A model generated the notes under the pieces. That model did not search any database. It was not told the DNA's origin and saw only the letters and a program-made list of their open reading frames with translations. Shown here piece after piece: positions 35,385 to 46,776 of a stretch of 64,000 nucleotides of DNA. Within the stretch, counting starts at the first letter, position 1. Every line of letters begins with the position of its first letter. The translations under genes were made by a program, and so were the position numbers. The DNA comes from Lojkania enalia (Eukaryota > Ascomycota > Dothideomycetes > Pleosporales). The stretch covers positions 171,372 to 235,371 of the forward strand of contig ML986636.1 in NCBI GenBank assembly GCA_010094045.1, in the 5' to 3' direction.

Positions 35385-36084
35385 TCAATTGAGAGAATTG
35401 GCTCGAAGGGTGCCCGAAGAGAGCCTCGTGTATCCAGAATGCCTTTCTACAGAGGAGTAGAGAAAGGGAAGATGGTCCTACAACGCAAAACAGCTTCTGA
35501 GGCTGTTTCGGACTTCCACAGGTCCTATGTGAGTCGGGTGGGGGTGGCCAGAGATTATTCGGATAGCTCATTGACATACATCAGTTGCCACAGGCTCGCC
35601 AAGGAACAACCTGTCCACCGCAACGAGCACACGGCGGGTGAGGAAGTCCAGGTAAACGTCAAAGCAATTCAGGACGAATACATGACATGGGAGACGCAGC
35701 CGACGCGAAATTTCGCGGCAGGCGGTGTGATGTCCGAATCCTAGCAGTACCTAGGTAAGCTTGATAACGCAGAAGCCGTGACTTTCCGATGCTCTAGCGC
35801 GGTCCAGCGGCGCGGTAGCGTTATCAAAGCCCCGAGACGTGCCCGCCTATCACAGCCTCCGTCCAACCGCCCTGGTCACTTCCAGCGTCTTTGATCGCAC
35901 CTACACGCTGTCGCCTGGGCGAGTTTGTCGATTTTCATTCGTATATCGTTTGGCCAGAAGGAGGTTGAAAGGACGGGTTTCATACCACGTAGTCCGATTC
36001 ATCATGACATCCTTGAATTCTTTAAATAGAGGCCCTCTATATCATCGCAAGGCATCTAACACACACAATACCATCTCTAATATC
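35385..36084. promoter_or_regulatory. Intergenic, GCV2 promoter side
   Basis: This holds the upstream region of GCV2. The plus-strand frame reaching 35744 overlaps the GCV2 start antisense and has no domain. No RNA or repeat is recognised. Confidence 0.4.
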
Positions 36085-37064
36085 AAATGACCCGACAGCC
36101 CAAACCCTAGGAGACCGCCACACAAGGACTTTACATCCTCCATGTCACCCCTCATCTCACCAACACCCAGGTCTAACCTCCTCGTCCTCGCAACATTCGC
36201 AACCTGCGCATACCCCATCACCGCTTCTCCCGGTCTCTACAACGTCTCCTCGTAAGCGGGGGTCATACTATCAAGAACAATGCCAAACCGTTCGAGGATA
36301 TCGTAGTATATGCTCCTCAGATCACAGGCCTGAAGCGCTTTCTGAACACTCGCGCGCACCTTTCCCAACTCCATCACCATATACCCACGATAGCCTGGAC
36401 CCTAAATAATCTAGAACGATGTCTTCGTCCTGTCTGAGTGCCCCTCCTCGCTGCTGCCTTTCTCTGAAGACGGTTGTGAGATGGGAGCTTCCTTGGCCAA
36501 CACCTGCGCATTGTTGCATAAGCGAGTCAACATAGTTTTGTAGTCTTCGTCGAGTTTGTGGTAGTCGTCCCATGTTGTAGGAAATGTGACCTTTCGGCTT
36601 GGAGGCACATGGGCGAAAATGGAGCTTAGGAACAATGAGATTATGTCGAAACGTCTATCCTTCAACCTCTCAAGTTCAATGCGACGGTCGTCAAGCACGC
36701 GATAGAGGCTGCGCTCTTCGTCGGAGTCCAGCGGGCAGGGGAAGTTCCATGAGGAGGGAGTTTGAAATGAGAGGGAAGTGGCGATGAAGAGTGAATGTGA
36801 GCAGGGCCTCATTTCTATGGGTTTTTTGAGGGACGGGACTGAGTTGTTCTAATGGTGCGTTCCCTACGAAAGCGGTGGTTTACATACTGGCTTGACCGAT
36901 TTGAAGCAAACATGGCGGCCTCCGGTTTGTTTCTTGATCTCAATGGCCCAGCAATTGCTCTTATCAACGTCTGAGCCCTCAATGAAACCAGAGAGCGGGA
37001 TGGCGCACGACGCTGCACGAACATATTGTACGATAGGAAAACTACACAAGATAGCTATGGCCAA
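36085..37064 (-). pseudogene. Fragmented unassigned gene, probably decayed
   Basis: Coding-like stretches follow each other on the minus strand but do not join cleanly. First come 67 codons with a hydrophobic start (MAIAILCSFPIVQYVRAASC) that could be a signal peptide, up to 36864. Then comes a 134-codon stretch (36812-36411) with the helical, charged sequence DEERSLYRVLDDRRIELERL and FPTTWDDYHKLDEDYKTML. Third is a stretch near 36400-36085 containing ILERFGIVLDSMTPAYEETL, a TAG, then GYAQVANVARTRRLDLGVGE. A GTATGT donor at about 36884 exists, but no acceptor restores the reading frame into the second stretch. A real gene with unusual introns remains possible. I do not recognise the family. 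Confidence 0.4.
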
Positions 37065-39096
37065 GGGCTAGTCAACCTGCATGGAACACAACCGTAATTG
37101 AGACAACTGATAAGAGAAGTTGTCCCCAATTGGTTTGAGAAGCCATTTGGCAAACTTGCCATGATTATCTAACCATTTCATATGTCAAAAGCAATCCTTT
37201 AACCTGTTTCAAACTCGGAAATCGATTCTCTCAGCATTCCAGCTATATTCCGATTCTAGAGGTAGTACTATCCTCCTTAACATTCTTTGGGAAACCCATT
37301 CTGCTAAAATTGGGGTTTTTAGCAGAGTGTTTGAGTTGAACTCGAATTGTATAATTTCTTGTCGATGATATGCCGTAGAAGTCTTCGAGATGAAACATAT
37401 GCATTTGACAGCAGGACTTATGTGACACGAATGTTGCGTTGCACGAGAACATGGCAGTCTAGCCAGCCATGATTTCCGCGTCAAGCTGTTGGCAATCTCG
37501 CCTTGTGCTTGCTAGGAAAAACAAGACTACTGCAAGGTGGCGATGACTTGCTTGATTGAGGTCGTCGAAACTGGGGTTGAGACTCTGGAGATGGACATGC
37601 TGCTTTTGAGGTGAGCTTGCAGCGTTATAGTGGGTGCTGCGAACTTGAGTGACTCAGCATTGTAGGTGTGGTGTGAGGAAGGTTCAGAAAGTGGAGGTTT
37701 AATTACCTGACACCTCAGCCGCACAGACTCGCATTGAACGCGTTCTCACGTGATGTTGTTGGCTCGCCACCCAACCCTGTTCCGTTTGCTGTTCTCTCAC
37801 CCTTTTACCTTTACCTGGAAATTGCAAGTTTCGCTGCATGAGAACATCCTAGAAAGAATCGCTAGTTTACCCTACTTTTGAATTGCCCGTGTGTTTATGA
37901 AAAGGTTCTTAATATGCAATGCTCCCAATGTGAATTGCCCCAAGAAGCATCAATGACTACCTTCACATTTGAGCGATTGTGAACAATTGTGGGACCTCTT
38001 GAGATTGGGGCTGGAGAATTTTCTCTGAGCCTCTCCGACGGCCGAGATGTTGAGAATATTTTCAACACGAACCCACCCACCCAAGTATTCTAGACCTCGC
38101 CCACCCCTCTGAACTCCATTCTTGGTAGAAGCCCGGCTAAACATCTATCTTTAGCTCTCCCTTTTCCAAATACTTTGAAGTGGGTCCCGTCGTCGCACCA
38201 TTTCTACAGCTAAAAACGTCCAAACTTGATAAGCGAGGAAAAGACAATATTCGTGCTGCTTCACGGCGGAAACATGAAAGATATATGTGTCGCGGCTATA
38301 AACTTACTATTCTTATGCCATGGAGCTAGGTCGAACACATTATGCACGAACAGTCTTCTATGTGTTTGCTTCATGCGGCGGCGCATATTCTACTTAGACG
38401 ACTAACAGATCATAACAATTCAGTACTCATGACTTTGAATGTAGTGAGCTACGACTTCTCAATTACGCAAGGATCGGCGCCTTGCTTGAAGAGGTGCTTC
38501 ACTCCGTCGCTCGGACAGAAGACGTTGCAAAAGGAGGCGTTGTCCGTCTTCGGAGGTTACGTACACTCTTTACTCAACGTGATGAGAAGTGAAAATATCA
38601 TTCGACACCAATGAGCTGGTCCTATGGGTCCCACGACGCGCCTGGGGCGAAAGGAGAATGTGTTTCGTCGGTTTGAGGTTTTAGTTTGCAAGAGATGCCC
38701 GATTGGGAAGGCTTACGACGACGACCATGGGGTGCCTCAAATCCGAAGTTCGAGACGTTTGAGAGCCCGCTATCACAAGATATTGTGATGTTTTCCAATG
38801 TCCCATCATTATCAGAGTTGCCTTTCATTACAAGGTTAGGACTTGCGTGGTAAATTCGTTGTATCATTATTTATCGCTAATACCAGTAGCATGATTTGTG
38901 CTCTATTTTTTAGACGTTATTCTATGCAATAGAATTACGGTCCAATCCAGGGAGCTTCGAACTCCATTCCAAAGTCCATCGCCAAGCCCAGTTCCAGTTC
39001 CCCGAGAAGAAATGATATGTACTATAAACGAATGACTGAAATCCTCCTTTCCAAATACCGTGCGCGCATACAGATGAACTAGGTATATGGACGCAG
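37065..39096. other. 2-kb intergenic region
   Basis: Only short frames without domains are present on both strands. It includes the 3' flank of the secreted-protein gene ending at 39097 and, by layout, the upstream region of the decayed locus at 37064. Nothing else is recognised. Confidence 0.5.
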
Positions 39097-40162
39097 TTAA
39101 GCGGCCACAGCTGCAGCATCCATCAAGGTCGCAGCGTCGCGGGCATTGAGATTGCGACGGACACGTCGAGTCCGCTTTTGCTGACGGCGACCAAGAAGAT
39201 TGCCGAGATCGAGACCTCCTTTGCCATTGCCGCCGCCAAGAAGGTTGTCGAGCAAATCTTGGATAGAGTTGCCCTGCTCCTTTTTCTGCTCTTCGGCCGC
39301 AAGCGCTGCCTCTTCATTTGCATCTGCAGTCTCATTTACAGCAGCTGAATTGTAGTTAGTAGAGTAACGAGTGAATTTATCGGCGTAGCCCTTACCACCG
39401 TCCTCGATAACGATATCAGTCGCGTTAGCGGCGGCAGTCTCATTCAAAGCAGGAGGCATGGCAACCTCAGTAGCATCTGTGACTAAAATCAACCCTTGCC
39501 TTCCTATAGTAGATCACTGGGTTGTGTGAGACTCACTTCCAGCTTGAGCTGCCTCTGCGGCCTGTTGTTCGGCGGCGGCTTGCTCCTCAGCTTGCTTCTG
39601 AGCCTCTGCTTCGGCAGCCGCTTGTTCTTCAGCCTGCTTCTGAGCTTCTTCCATAGCTTGAGCATATTCCTGAGCTTGTTTTTCGGCTTCGGCTTCGGCT
39701 TCGGCTTCGGCCTGCTGCTGGGCCTCCTCCATAGCCGCGGCATGTTCCTGAGCTTGCTTTTCTGCTTCGGCTTGAGCAGCCTCTGCTTCGGCCTGTGCTT
39801 GCGCTTCTTTCAATGCTGCAGCCTCCTCTGCGGCCTGCTGCTCTGCTTCGGCCTGGGCTTGTTCCATGGCTTGAGCATTATCTTCTGCCTCTGCCTGCTT
39901 GGCTTTTGCCTTAGTCAATACAGCATCGAGTTTCAATGCCCTCTTGCTGAGATCTTCAACCATAGCGGCTTCACGTCGGCCAAAGTTGGTATTGGGGATA
40001 ACAATATCTCTTGTGGCATCAGTGACGACAGCTATTTAAAGTTAGGAAGAAGCGAGCTCTAAGATGACGAGAAAGCTTACGCCCAGGCTTGACAAAGGGA
40101 GCTGGAGCCGTAGCCACGAGTGCCACGGAAGCGAGAGTAAGGAGAGAATAGACTGTCTTCAT
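39097..40162 (-). CDS. Secreted Ala/Glu/Gln-rich coiled-coil protein
   Basis: Exons are 40162-40081, 40031-39537 and 39482-39097. A further probable 51-nt intron at 39345-39395 would split the last one; spliced out, the product is 303 residues, retained 320. The protein begins MKTVYSLLTLASVALVATA, a clear signal peptide. A possible Kex2-like Lys-Arg site (LSKR) lies about residue 58. From about 65 to 190 it is built of Ala, Glu and Gln in AEAEKQAQE-type units, predicted to form a long charged helix or coiled coil. The C-terminal part has NET/NAT potential N-glycosylation sites, a Gly-rich LLGGGNGKGGLDLGNLLG stretch and a basic RRQQKRTRRVRR cluster before an Ala-rich tail. I do not recognise a family. 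Roles in the wall or outside the cell are guesses. Confidence 0.8.
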
Positions 40163-41535
40163 TTTGAAAGATCGGAGGGAAAATTAGGGAAGGAGTGGAA
40201 ATAGAGTGAGTCAAACGTTAGGGAAAGTAAAAAGTGAGCTCAGCTCCAGAAAAGAATGAAATAAAAACTAAGTGTCCTGCACCAAAAAAGGCTGAGAGAC
40301 TCGAACTGGGCGGTGAAGATTGATTGTGGATTAAGTGTGCTTGGGTTAGGGCAACTATATATATTCGTCAATAATGCTTCGCCGCTGCCTCGGCTCCTAG
40401 ATTCTAGATTCTGATCATGTCCAAAAGGCGCCGGCTGGTTGGGATATTGTTTTGGGACATCCTGGGAACATCATACGCTCAATGTTGGAGGCTGTCCTCA
40501 GGTGGCCAGGCCCGAGAAGAACGAACATAGAGTGGGTCCCGCCAGTCTCTCACGTAGGGTAGAAGCTTCACGCGAGTCAAAAATGCTCAGAACAGGAATG
40601 CTTGGCGACATGCCTCAGGAAACGGACTAATCAAACGCATGAGGGAAAAAAAAGCAGGTTGGATGACGCAAGGCGATGCCTGTGGGCCGATGTCATTAGG
40701 AGATTCAAAACCATGGTCCCAACGTTTGCTGTTAGAGACGGTGTAGCAGACAGGCAGGGATGTATGGGAGCTAAGAGAAGCTTAATTCAAACGCACAAGT
40801 TTGGTTGACTGAGGCGTGCAGGCACAGGAGGATATGAGGCTTGGCCCGTTTCAGGCAGATCGATGTTACTAGCGTTGCAGCCTCACAACCTAGAGACGTG
40901 ACAATTCTCCCCAGGAATTGTCGCTGGTCGGAGAATTTTGCTTATGACAAATATGGCAACCGCGGACTTTGCGCAAGTTTCGTTGGGACCTCGATACGCG
41001 GGTACGATGAAGCCGAATGAACAAGTCCGCGGCCCGATGCGCACATCTGCCTTCATTGAGAACAGGTGACGTCTTCAGATGGCGCAGCGGGAAGCAAAAA
41101 GTAATAATTAGTCAAGTATAAGGAAAACTTGAAGACGAATGAGAGAAATGTCCTGCCTACACAATCAATCTGAAGCACCTCGGGAAGCCCTGGGTGCTTG
41201 CGGCGATACAATTTTCCGCAATGCTACCGAAGCACGTGAGTCGGAGCATCGGAGGCTAGCCGACTCTAAATTCATGAATCATGCCCTCGCCAAAGCCAAG
41301 CGGGAGAAAAATGCAGACTCATCACCAAGGGCCTGCCAGGAATGATCGCATTTCGTGGTGGGGTGAAATGAAGGTGGAATACATCCATTGATACAATTTG
41401 GCTCAACCCCCGTTATTGAGGATATGGAGAGCGCAGAGGGCTCCATCCAATAAGAGGCCCGGCATTTCATTTCCGCTTAGCCTCGGGACTAGGCAAACAT
41501 CGTCATCAGCCAATTCTTCTTGAAGACTTTCAGAT
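40163..41535. other. Intergenic, divergent promoters
   Basis: The secreted-protein gene (-) and ETF-QO (+) diverge here with 1.37 kb between starts. No gene is supported. A B-box-like GTTCGAGTC followed by T-run near 40280-40305 (minus) was examined and does not fold as a tRNA. Confidence 0.5.
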
Positions 41536-43518
41536 ATGCCTTTTTCCTGCCTCTCTACCAGCAGTCACCTCACAATGGCTTCCAAGGCGCTGCCGGCGAC
41601 GATAGCCCGCTGGGCACTTCTTTCACCTCGGTCAATTCGTATCGCTCCACGAATGGCGGCAAGTACCACAAGCAGCATTTCTTCGCCTTGGGAATTGTAT
41701 CGACCTGCCATTCGCATTGCAGGGCAAAGGCGCGCCCTATCCTCCTCAGTCAGGTCGAGATATGTCGATGTAGATGACGCGTTCGATCCCCGGCAACAAG
41801 ACCGTGAAAGCGACGAAGTCGATGTTTGCATTGTGGGTGGAGGACCTGCCGGGCTGTCTGCCGCCATTAAGCTAAAGCAGCTAGCGAGTGAGGCAGGAAA
41901 TGAGGACTTCAGAGTTCTTCTTCTGGAGAAGGCTGGAGAAATCGGAGATCACATTGTGTCTGGCAATGTGATTGACCCATCCGCTATCAAGGAGCTCCTG
42001 CCGGACTGGAACTCGGAAGACAACCCCAACCGGTTTGAGCACACCACGGCGGCTAAGGTGGATAAGATGTACTTCCTCACTAAGAATTCCTCTATTCCAC
42101 TACCAAAACCCCCTCAGATGAACAATCACGGTAACCACATAATAAGCCTTAACCAACTCTGCAAGTGGCTGGGAGAGCGAGCAGAAGAGGTTGGTGTTGA
42201 GATCTACCCTGGATTTGCGGCTTCGGAAATACTATACAACCATGAGGGCGTTGTGAAAGGCGTGGCTACTAATGATCTTGGCATATCGAGAGAAGGAAAG
42301 CCTAAAGATTCCTTTGAGCGCGGGATGGAATTTCATGCACGCGTCACTCTTCTAGCTGAAGGCTGTCATGGCAGCCTTACAAAACAGGTCATTAAGAAAT
42401 ATGATCTAAGGCGAGATAGTCAGCATCAGACATATGGGCTTGGTATTAAGGAAATCTGGGAGGTCCAGCCGGAGAAGTTCCAATCTGGCCTTGTCGTTCA
42501 TTCCATGGGTTATCCTCTGCCTTCGGATACATACGGAGGTGGCTGGATGTACCATTTTGGTGACAATATGGTCAGCATCGGTCTCGTTGTTGGCCTAGAT
42601 TATCCAAATCCTTGGCTCGCACCTTATGGCGAGTTTCAAAAAATGAAACACCACCCTGTGTTCAAGAATGTACTGGAAGGAGGCAAATGCATTTCTTATG
42701 CCGCCAGGACTCTGAGTGAGGGCGGTTTCCAATCGATACCTAAAGTCGCGTTTCCAGGTGGTGCACTCATTGGGGATTCAGCAGGTTTTGTGAACCTACC
42801 AAAGATCAAAGGAAGCCACACGGCTATGAAATCAGGCATGTTGGCAGCTGAGGCTGCGTGGGATGCACTGAGTGGGAACCCGGAAGGAACAATTTTCCTG
42901 TTTGATTATGAGGATAAGCTACGCAGCTCTACGGTTTGGTCTGAGCTCAAGCAGGTGAGAAATATGCGACCGGCGTTCCACAGCCCTCTCGGGCTCTATG
43001 GGGGGATCATCTACTCTGGGATCGAGGCATTTCTTTTCCGGGGCAAAGAGCCCTGGACATTTAACCACGGCAAACCAGACCATGCAGCCACTAAGCCCGC
43101 AGATCAATGCAAAAAAATCGAGTACCCCAAACCAGACGGAAAGATTAGTTTCGACATCCTAACTAGCGTCAGCCGGAGCGGCACAAATCATGAGGAAGAT
43201 CAGCCCGTCCATCTTCAGGTCAAAGATTGGGACAAGCATGCCGAGATGGAATGGCCAAAGTACAAAGGAGTTGAGAACCGCTTCTGTCCTGCCGGTGTGT
43301 ACGAATACGTCGAAGATACCAGCAAGGATCTGGGTGTGAGATTTCAGATCAACGCTCAAAAGTAAGTGCCACATGATTATTACTACAAAATCATGACATG
43401 AATCTAATTCGCGAACAGCTGTGTCCACTGCAAGACATGCGATATCAAGGACCCCAACCAAGACATCAATTGGAGTACACCTCAAGGCGGTGAAGGCCCT
43501 AAGTATGTTTTGACGTGA
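41536..43518 (+). CDS. CIR2: Electron transfer flavoprotein-ubiquinone oxidoreductase
   Basis: Two exons (41536-43361, 43419-43518) are joined over a 57-nt GTAAGT...CAG intron, giving 641 residues. The enzyme sits on the mitochondrial inner membrane and moves electrons from electron-transfer flavoprotein to ubiquinone, linking fatty-acid and amino-acid oxidation to respiration. An Arg/Ser-rich presequence of about 75 residues precedes the FAD-binding motif [17 protein letters not shown]. Downstream are [27 protein letters not shown], and [22 protein letters not shown], all characteristic. The 4Fe-4S ligands appear as FCPAGVYEY plus [13 protein letters not shown], the latter encoded by the small second exon. 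Without that exon the cluster would be lost. An alternative start at 41575 (MASKAL) would shorten the presequence by 13 residues. Confidence 0.94.
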
Positions 43519-44624
43519 TCTTGTGGCTGTTGGCTGGCTTCAAGACTCAAAGTCGACACCATTTCGTCATAATAGATGGTTTTCGATTTCAAATATGGTG
43601 GATTGGAGGATTATTCACTTGTAATCGAGCGTATGACAATGTCGGCCGGGCAGACGGAAAAATAGTAAGACAATTCTGGCAGCTAAATACTGTTAGGGAA
43701 TTTTGGAAAAGAAATACTCGGAATGATTCTTGCGCGCCCCTTTCGCCCCGAAATATTGGAGCGGGGCTCGATCGTCGATAATAGGATTTGTACATTAGCC
43801 CTGAACCAAATTAGAAGCTACCTAGCGGCGTATGGGACTGGCTAGAGGACCTGCAAGGCCAGCACATAGTCGCAATAATTCTATGTTCAAGTAGGTGGTT
43901 GCTGCCCAATTTAGACCCAGGACATCCTCCAACCACTGTACATGCGTGATGACTTGTTGTTCGCAGTTTAACAGGCATATCCTCGACTCTATGCTCTTAA
44001 TAGCATTCCTGGAATCAAGATCATCTTCGAGATTGCTTTTTGCAACAGGGCGCTGTTGATCTGAAAACGAAAGTCACGTGATGCCAAGACGCTAGAGTGA
44101 GGCTAGCGAGCAGACGAAAGTCATCGCCTCACTTCAACCTTTACCACCCTTCCCCATCACTAGGCGTCCCCCAGGTCCGCCCGACACCCCATTTACCATC
44201 AACCATCCCGTTGAATCCCTTTCGGTCTTCGCGCGCTGCGTGAGCAGTACTCATTAACGTGTTCTTAGCCTTCCCGGAGGTCACTCCCGCGCCGCCGACT
44301 CAGCCTAGAGGACTACTGCTCATTGCCTTCGGCCAGGGCACTCCGTTCCTCCCACCACAGGATATATATATATATTGAGCGCCCAAGTAGGACTCCCTCC
44401 ACCAGTATTTCCATGTTTGTATACTTCCCTGCGCATTCACATTATCCGAGTATATGCGTAGCCTGGCCTTCCGGCGTAGTCACTAGCGACCATCCCTCGC
44501 CTTCCTGGCCTTGAACTTTGCAATCTTGTCGACTCTTTAATTCACCTTTACGCTTTACTGTACCAAGCTCACCCGCAAGCATCAGGCTAGACTACCCCGC
44601 TGAGGAACGATCCATCCAGCCACC
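43519..44624. promoter_or_regulatory. Intergenic with SR-gene promoter and CT-rich leader
   Basis: The first half is the 3' flank of ETF-QO. The region before 44625 is pyrimidine-rich with a (TA)n stretch near 44361-44375. No other gene is recognised. Confidence 0.45.
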
Positions 44625-45925
44625 ATGACTGAGGTTTCTTCCACCCGCCTTTACCTGGGCAACCTCCCGCGTAATGCGACCAAAGCAGACGTGGAGGCTC
44701 ATTTCCAGACCCATGGAACGGGTGAGATTACAGAGATCAAGCTCATGAATGGTTTCGGTTTCATTGAATACAAGGATGCAATGGATGCGCGCGATGTCGT
44801 TCCTGGTAAGTCTCATGATCAGGCTTTGTCGCACACTTAACACTAACGTGAACACAGCTTTCCGTACGTGAAGCGCCCAGTGGCTCCGTTCTTCCGTTTA
44901 CCGTTTCATCCTACCTAACCCGGATTCACAGATGGTTCCGACTTCATGGGCGAGCGATTGATTGTCCAGTTCGCTCGAGGCTCCCGTCGTAATGAGAATT
45001 TCACTCCGCACGAGCGCGCGGCTCCACGTCCACGACGCACTCCGTTCCGAATGAGGATTACCAATCTTCCGGTGGAGACCAGCTGGCAGGTTAGATTCCC
45101 CGACCCTTGGATTTCCTGTGCTTCCAGTTGAGGGCCAGACGACCCCGAGCCTGGATAATGGATTTATTTCGCATGCTTCCATTACTGCATTACTGGATTT
45201 TGGACACAGCTTAATTTCGGTGCTCTAGGATCTGAAAGACTTTGCCCGTCAATCTGGACTTGATGTCGTCTACTCGGAAGTAGGACGCGAGCGTGATGGC
45301 ACAGGGTAAGCCGTCCTCTAGTAGAACGCATCGAGATACTTATATGCCTAGATTTGTCGAATATGAGACCGCTACCGATCTTCGGACAGCAGTAGAGAAA
45401 CTGGATCGCCGTGAGTTCAAGGGTCAGGAGGTCTCCTGCAAAGAGGAAGTCTCTGACCCTCCCCCACCTCCTCCATATAAACCTAGGCCATATGGTGGAC
45501 CAATGGAGGGCGATAGGGGACGTGACAGGTACCGATCCCGTTCTCCAGTTGGACGTCGAGGCTACCCACCCGCACCTTACGATGAGTATTATGACCGTCG
45601 CGGGCCACCTCGCGGATACAGCCCTCGTCGCGATGACTACCGCCGCCGAACACCACCTCGCGACTTCTACGACTCTCGTGAGCGATATCGGGCGTCTTCT
45701 CCACGTGGTCGAGGACCACCTGACGAGTATGGCGCGCCCCGCCGTTATCCTGACGACCCTTATGATGCCCGCGGTGCACCACCCCGTCGCGGTTACGAAG
45801 ATCCGTACATGAATGGGCATGGTCGTCCCTATGAAGGCGGGCGTCCCCCATCTCCTGGCCGCCGACCTCGAAGCCCAGGGCGTCCACCGTATGAGGAGGG
45901 TTACCCGCCCCGGCGCTACTGGTAA
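44625..45925 (+). CDS. srp2: SR-type pre-mRNA splicing factor, two RRMs
   Basis: Five exons (44625-44805, 44858-44863, 44932-45089, 45229-45305, 45352-45925) encode 331 residues. The second exon is only 6 nt (CTTTCC); with it the junction reads VVPAFHGSDFMGERL. The N-terminal RRM has RNP2 LYLGNL and RNP1 GFGFIEY. The second, atypical RRM starts RMRITNLPVETSWQDLKDF and ends at GFVEYET. The rest is an Arg/Ser/Tyr/Pro-rich tail with RSRSP, RRDDYRRR and SPGRRPRSPGR, the RS-like domain bound by SR-protein kinases. The family member closest by layout is S. pombe Srp2. It acts in the nucleus in splice-site choice and mRNA export. Its own intron-rich 5' part may allow auto-regulation, which is inference. 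Confidence 0.9.
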
Positions 45926-46776
45926 ACTACCCCGAATCTCCGGCACCATTATGGTGCTCGTAACTTTTGCTCAATCCTATTAGATCCCAGTCGCACGGAA
46001 CATCCCGCTCCCTTCAACGATGGTCTGTGAAGAGTCGGTGAAGATCGAGGGGTCTCCCGCGGTGGGTTTAGAGGATACGTCAAGGCCACTGATTAGCTCT
46101 CCCGTGTCTAGCTTTTCCCGGTACTTCATTCGGACCTATTCAATGAAAAGATTGGATCTGCTCTCTATGCTGTCGGTGGTTGGCTTGGTTTGGTTGTAGC
46201 TTAATTTCATTTCTTGGAGGATCGGCCGCTCTTTCTAATCTGGACTCGATGAGTGGAGTGGCGGGTCATGTCGGCTTTTCAAAGTCTCCCCAACCTTTTC
46301 CTACGGGTGTTTTATGTATACTAGTTCCCCAGCCTCTTTAACTTCAAGTGCCCGGGAGCTCGATGTATGTACGACATCGGAGTTTCGGCGGAAAAAAATT
46401 AAATGTTCTCCCTGCTATGAACACTTTCATTCTCGAGGGGCTTCGGTGGCGCGGTCAGGCGACGGGGCGGGGCGGGCGCCGGAAAAGCGGATCGCCGATT
46501 ACCGTCCGTATTCAAGCAGTTAAGGCTCGCCTTGGATGACCTGATCTACTCGTATTGCTCCATGCTTTACACCTTCAATGGAAGGTATGTGAAAGGATAG
46601 ATGGTCTGGCCAGTTGCTTGTGTCTAGGTTGTCTAGATCGTCATATAAGCATGACGGCGTCACCTTAGAGTAGCCCAACTTTTGTGCCCCATTTCCATCG
46701 CTGAGAGTTGACGTGTCTAAGCTAATATTTTAGTCTTTTGGCTATTTCGATTGAACCTGTTGTGTGAAGCAAAAGA
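45926..46776. other. Intergenic, 3' flank of SR gene
   Basis: No coding or RNA feature is recognised. It holds the 3' region of the SR gene and the upstream region of the beta-lactamase-like gene. Confidence 0.5.

Noticed and set aside
35229..35744. 171-codon plus-strand frame
   Set aside because: Half of it is antisense to the GCV2 presequence; composition and lack of domains suggest a chance frame.
39496..40062. 188-codon plus-strand frame very rich in Leu, Phe, Ser, Cys and Gly
   Set aside because: It is the mirror of the Ala/Glu/Gln repeat on the minus strand, which has a signal peptide and sensible introns.
40280..40310. GTTCGAGTC followed by a T-run, as in a Pol III gene (minus)
   Set aside because: The bases around the loop do not pair as a T-arm and no upstream A-box is evident.
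45182..45949. 255-codon minus-strand frame
   Set aside because: It is antisense to the SR protein's RS-rich exon; its Trp/Arg/Ile-rich sequence has no domain.
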